A model generated the notes under the pieces. The model was not told where the DNA came from. It saw only the letters and a list, made by a program, of their open reading frames with translations, and made no database searches. Below are positions 25,215 to 28,274 of a stretch of DNA of 28,274 nt, piece by piece (positions within the stretch are counted from its first letter, which is position 1; every line of letters starts with the position of its first letter). The position numbers and the translations under genes are program-made. The stretch comes from JAEUIG01 sp046349775 (lineage in GTDB: Bacteria > Planctomycetota > Planctomycetia > Planctomycetales > Planctomycetaceae), in the NCBI GenBank assembly GCA_046349775.1, contig JAXMBS010000072.1, forward strand, positions 1-28,274, read 5' to 3'.

Positions 25215-25286
25215 CGCCAGCCGGCGAAGTTCTCGACCGGGCGCGTGACCTGCCGGCCTTGCCCGCCGCCCGCAAGGAACCGCCTG

Positions 25287-25890
25287 ATGGCCCCGTTCCT
25301 CAAATGGCTGGCCGCGACGGGACTGGCCATCGGCGGGGCGTCGGCGCTGGCCGGCAGCTCCCGCCGCGCGTGCGGCTGCTGCTGTTCTCAATCGGATTCG
25401 GCCTGCTGGCCGGATGGGCGGCCGCAAGTCTGGCCGGCGAGTTCGGCATCCGCCGTTCGCGCTCGCCTTGCTGTCAGTGCTGACGGCCGCCTCGGGCCTC
25501 GTCAACATTGCTGCGACCGGGTATCGTCAGACGGTCGCCGCGGCAAAGAAGATCCGAGAGGCGGACCCGCAGCAAATGCTCGCGCTCCGCGTCCTCGAAG
25601 GCACGATGGACGCCGATCCGGTCCTGCAGCAGCGATTTCACGAAGAGCGGGCACGGTTGCAGCCGCAGTTCGGCGACTACCTGGCGGTCCGCCTGCAGCG
25701 TTACGGAACATTCCCCGCCCCCTGGCCGGCTGTGGCCTGGAGTGCCGAACTGTTCTTCGGCGGCATCGCCGCAGGGTGGATGTTTTGGAAACGGGGCAAA
25801 TCCGAAATTCGAAATCCGAAATCCGAAACGGTCGATTTGGCTCCCACAACTGCTTCGGCACATCCCTCGGCCCTTGACCCTAGGCCTTAG
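25287..25890 (+). pseudogene. Conserved four-helix membrane protein, frameshifted twice
   Basis: ATG 25287 (AAGGA upstream) reads MAPFLKWLAATGLAIGGASA, a first membrane helix. Near 25360 the coherent sequence moves to another frame, PPRVRLLLFSIGFGLLAGW, and near 25455 to a third, PPFALALLSVLTAASGLVN; this frame then gives KKIREADPQQMLALRVLEG, QRFHEERARLQPQFGDYLA and a last helix before stop 25890. About 150 soluble and 80 membrane residues would result. I do not recognise a named family; the pattern is a small integral membrane protein with a charged loop between helices 3 and 4. The last ~30 codons run through a heptamer repeat and look non-native. It lies upstream of acpS with 11 bases between. 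Confidence 0.6.
25798..25825. repeat. AAATCCG heptamer tandem repeat
   Basis: Four consecutive seven-base units, AAATCCG, AAATTCG, AAATCCG, AAATCCG, then a decayed AAACGG. It falls inside the 3' end of the membrane-protein frame, where it encodes KSEIRNPKSE. Confidence 0.85.
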
Positions 25891-25901
25891 ACCCTCAACC
25901 C

Positions 25902-26297
25902 GTGATCGTCGGACTCGGCACAGACATCGTTGAAACCGTGCGCATCGGCCAGATGATCGAGCGACATGGCGAACTGTTCCTGCAGCGTGTGTTCACCGAG
26001 CAGGAAATCCGATATTGTCAGCGCCGCAAGGAGGCGATCCAGCACTACGCCGGGCGTTGGGCCGCGAAGGAAGCGGTCATGAAGACGCTGGGGACCGGCT
26101 TCACCAAGGGGGTCGGCTTCCAGGACATCGAAATCGTCAACCGCCGCAGCGGACAGCCGTCGATCAAGCTCCGCGGCAGCGCCCAGGAGCTTGCGAAGCG
26201 AATGGGCATCGACGATGTCCTGATCTCCATTTCCCATTGCCGGGCGTATGCCACGGCAACGGCAGTGGCGGTGCAGCATTCGGCAAAGGGGGAGTGA
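25902..26297 (+). CDS. acpS: Holo-[acyl-carrier-protein] synthase
   Basis: 131 residues from GTG 25902. IVGLGTDIVETVRI at the start carries Mg-binding Asp8, and GRWAAKEAVMKTLG carries Glu57, with ISISHCRAYATATA near the end; these are the AcpS signatures and the length is normal. The enzyme transfers 4'-phosphopantetheine from CoA to a serine of apo-ACP, switching on fatty-acid synthesis in the cytoplasm. No clear Shine-Dalgarno precedes the GTG, but the family motif starts immediately after it, so the start is secure. Nine bases separate it from the next gene, suggesting one mRNA. Confidence 0.95.
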   Translation: MIVGLGTDIVETVRIGQMIERHGELFLQRVFTEQEIRYCQRRKEAIQHYAGRWAAKEAVMKTLGTGFTKGVGFQDIEIVNRRSGQPSIKLRGSAQELAKRMGIDDVLISISHCRAYATATAVAVQHSAKGE

Positions 26298-26306
26298 GGC
26301 ACGGGA

Positions 26307-26546
26307 ATGAAAGATCCCCGGCACAAGCTTACGGATGGAGAGGGATATCTGAAGCTGCACCCAAGATTGGGCAAATGGATTCACACGTGCCGGCTTTGTG
26401 GCTTTCGCGGCTACACGCCAGCGCTTCCGCTGCAGATCGGCAAGGGTGTTGCCGCCAGAAATCTTCGGCGTTTTTTTCCTTTGGCCGTATTCGATGAGCA
26501 TGGACGCTGTGAGCAGTGTGTAAACGCACGACCATCACCTGACTGA
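26307..26546 (+). CDS. Small double-CxxC (zinc-ribbon-like) conserved protein
   Basis: 79 residues from ATG 26307. Two CxxC pairs, C28-R-L-C31 and C68-E-Q-C71, are 36 residues apart, the spacing of a treble-clef or ribbon zinc site. Between them are GFRGYTPALPLQIGKG and NLRRFFPLAVFDEHG. The upstream GGGGGAGTGAGG region supplies a ribosome site and the gene follows acpS by nine bases. I believe related proteins occur in other planctomycetes but know no function. RNA or protein binding would fit a small zinc ribbon; that is inference. Despite the small size, the Cys pattern, spacing and position argue for a real gene. Confidence 0.72.
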   Translation: MKDPRHKLTDGEGYLKLHPRLGKWIHTCRLCGFRGYTPALPLQIGKGVAARNLRRFFPLAVFDEHGRCEQCVNARPSPD

Positions 26547-26608
26547 CTTGCAAGAGTTACTTGGTCCCTGGTCGCTACTCACTACCAACGACCCACGCCG
26601 TCCTTCCA

Positions 26609-27655
<1,047 letters not shown>

Positions 27656-27667
27656 TGCATCGGCAAG

Positions 27668-27688
27668 CCGCCGGGTTTATCCCGGCGG
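27668..27688. terminator. Stem-loop after purM
   Basis: Perfect 8-bp stem CCGCCGGG (27668-27675) with CCCGGCGG (27681-27688) and loop TTTAT, 13 bases past the purM stop. No T-tract follows on either strand. The core GGGTTTATCCC matches the repeat family pattern noted at 14.5 and 27.7 kb. Confidence 0.5.
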
Positions 27689-27697
27689 TAAGGAAGT

Positions 27698-27720
27698 GCG
27701 ACGGGGCTGAACCCCGCCGC
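27698..27720. repeat. Second palindrome between purM and the sigma-factor gene
   Basis: GCGACGGGG (27698-27706) pairs with CCCCGCCGC (27712-27720) with one mismatch and loop CTGAA. It stands 9 bases after the first palindrome and just before the stop of the convergent sigma-factor gene, so the pair may serve both directions. Confidence 0.5.
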
Positions 27721-27728
27721 TCGCTGAC

Positions 27729-28274
27729 CTACTCCTGCTTCTCGCGTTCCGCGCCCTCCTGCTGCCGCGCTACCAGCGTCTGGAAGTCGTTGTTGTGACT
27801 GAGAATCTCCTGCAGTTTCTGCAGTGAGCGGGTCAGCAGCACGCGGACGGCGCCATCGCTGCGTCCGAGCTTTTCCGCGATCTCTTTGCTCGGCAGGCCG
27901 TCCACATACCGCATCCGCAGCGCTTCGCGGGCGTCCTCCGGCAGCGACTCCAGCGCCTGCAGCATGTGGAATTCTTTCTGCCTTTTGGAGAGCACGCCGC
28001 TGGGGGACGTCATGCTGGCGGCGAGCAGGTCCGCCATGCCGCCCCCCTCATCACCGCCGCCGGAGCTGAGATTCACCTCGCGGCCGGCCGAGCGTTTCTG
28101 CGCGCCGAAATGCCGGCGATGCGCGTCGATGATCCGGCGCTCCGCCTGCTGGCACAGCCAACTGACCGGCTCGCGGTCCCCCAGCTCCACTCCCGACAGC
28201 GACTGCCAGGCGCTCGTCGTCAGTTCCTGCAGGATGTCCGAGGCTTCCACGCGGCGGCGCAAGGCGTCGCTCAT
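27729..28274 (-). CDS. ECF-like RNA polymerase sigma factor, 5' end probably cut by window edge
   Basis: 181 residues are visible. ALRRRVEASDILQELTTSAW near the beginning is the sigma region 2 helix of planctomycete ECF-type factors, normally preceded by about 50 more residues (ending RLRRRVDASDVVQ in relatives); the Met at the very edge is therefore probably internal. After a variable Gly/Ser-rich linker (NLSSGGGDEGGG) comes region 4: ALESLPEDAREALRMRYVDG, then PSKEIAEKLGRSDGAVRVLL, the -35-reading helix-turn-helix. Such factors direct RNA polymerase to special promoters, often in stress response. The C-terminal EKQE-rich tail is variable. The anti-sigma or kinase partner, if any, lies outside the window. 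Confidence 0.88.
   Translation of the reverse strand: MSDALRRRVEASDILQELTTSAWQSLSGVELGDREPVSWLCQQAERRIIDAHRRHFGAQKRSAGREVNLSSGGGDEGGGMADLLAASMTSPSGVLSKRQKEFHMLQALESLPEDAREALRMRYVDGLPSKEIAEKLGRSDGAVRVLLTRSLQKLQEILSHNNDFQTLVARQQEGAEREKQE

Overview
The window reads as chromosomal DNA from a high-GC Planctomycete, probably order Planctomycetales. The inference rests on gene content and style: a transketolase split into two subunits, a Tat-exported Gfo/Idh/MocA oxidoreductase, a planctomycete-type RNA polymerase sigma factor, a membrane pyrophosphatase with an extra N-terminal signal-like segment, tiny conserved secreted proteins, and AT-richer palindromic or tandem repeats between genes. No rRNA, tRNA, CRISPR array, transposase, phage gene or origin was seen. 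No database search was possible, so family names come from recognising motifs.

Layout. 1-5.7 kb: a macro-domain protein (cut by the left edge), a GT4 glycosyltransferase and an AsnB-type amidotransferase (possibly a surface-polysaccharide pair), then an aldehyde dehydrogenase. 5.7-10.5 kb: a VIT1/CCC1-type membrane protein, an acyltransferase-3 membrane protein, and then three recognisable but badly frameshifted genes (DUF309, an exported alpha/beta-hydrolase, a DUF2314-ankyrin protein). 10.5-17.4 kb: membrane pyrophosphatase hppA, an MBL-fold hydrolase, a secreted Gfo/Idh/MocA oxidoreductase and truD. 17.6-20.5 kb: the two transketolase subunits, the second read in frame into a double GNAT domain. 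20.6-24.1 kb: csrA, a YkgJ-like Cys-cluster protein, an HU/IHF protein with an acidic tail behind a clear promoter-plus-palindrome, a small lipoprotein-like gene and pyrD. 24.3-28.3 kb: trpS, a four-helix membrane protein (both with frameshifts), acpS, a small double-CxxC protein, purM, and a sigma factor running off the right edge.

Most genes are housekeeping or metabolic and do not form one dedicated system. The membrane-protein/acpS/CxxC/purM run is tightly spaced and may be one transcription unit. The two transketolase subunits belong together functionally.

The most notable property is the clustering of reading-frame breaks. Between about 7.75 and 10.4 kb four neighbouring genes each keep their family motifs, but spread over two or three frames, while 2-2.5 kb genes on both sides are clean. 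Smaller groups of breaks occur at about 5.83, 19.5 and 25.1-25.5 kb. This is either recent pseudogenisation or local sequence error, and it affects every annotation in those tracts, including the apparent transketolase-GNAT fusion. I found no convincing undescribed multi-gene system. The best leads are the HU promoter palindrome, the transketolase-GNAT joint, the DUF2314-ankyrin architecture and the intergenic palindrome families.
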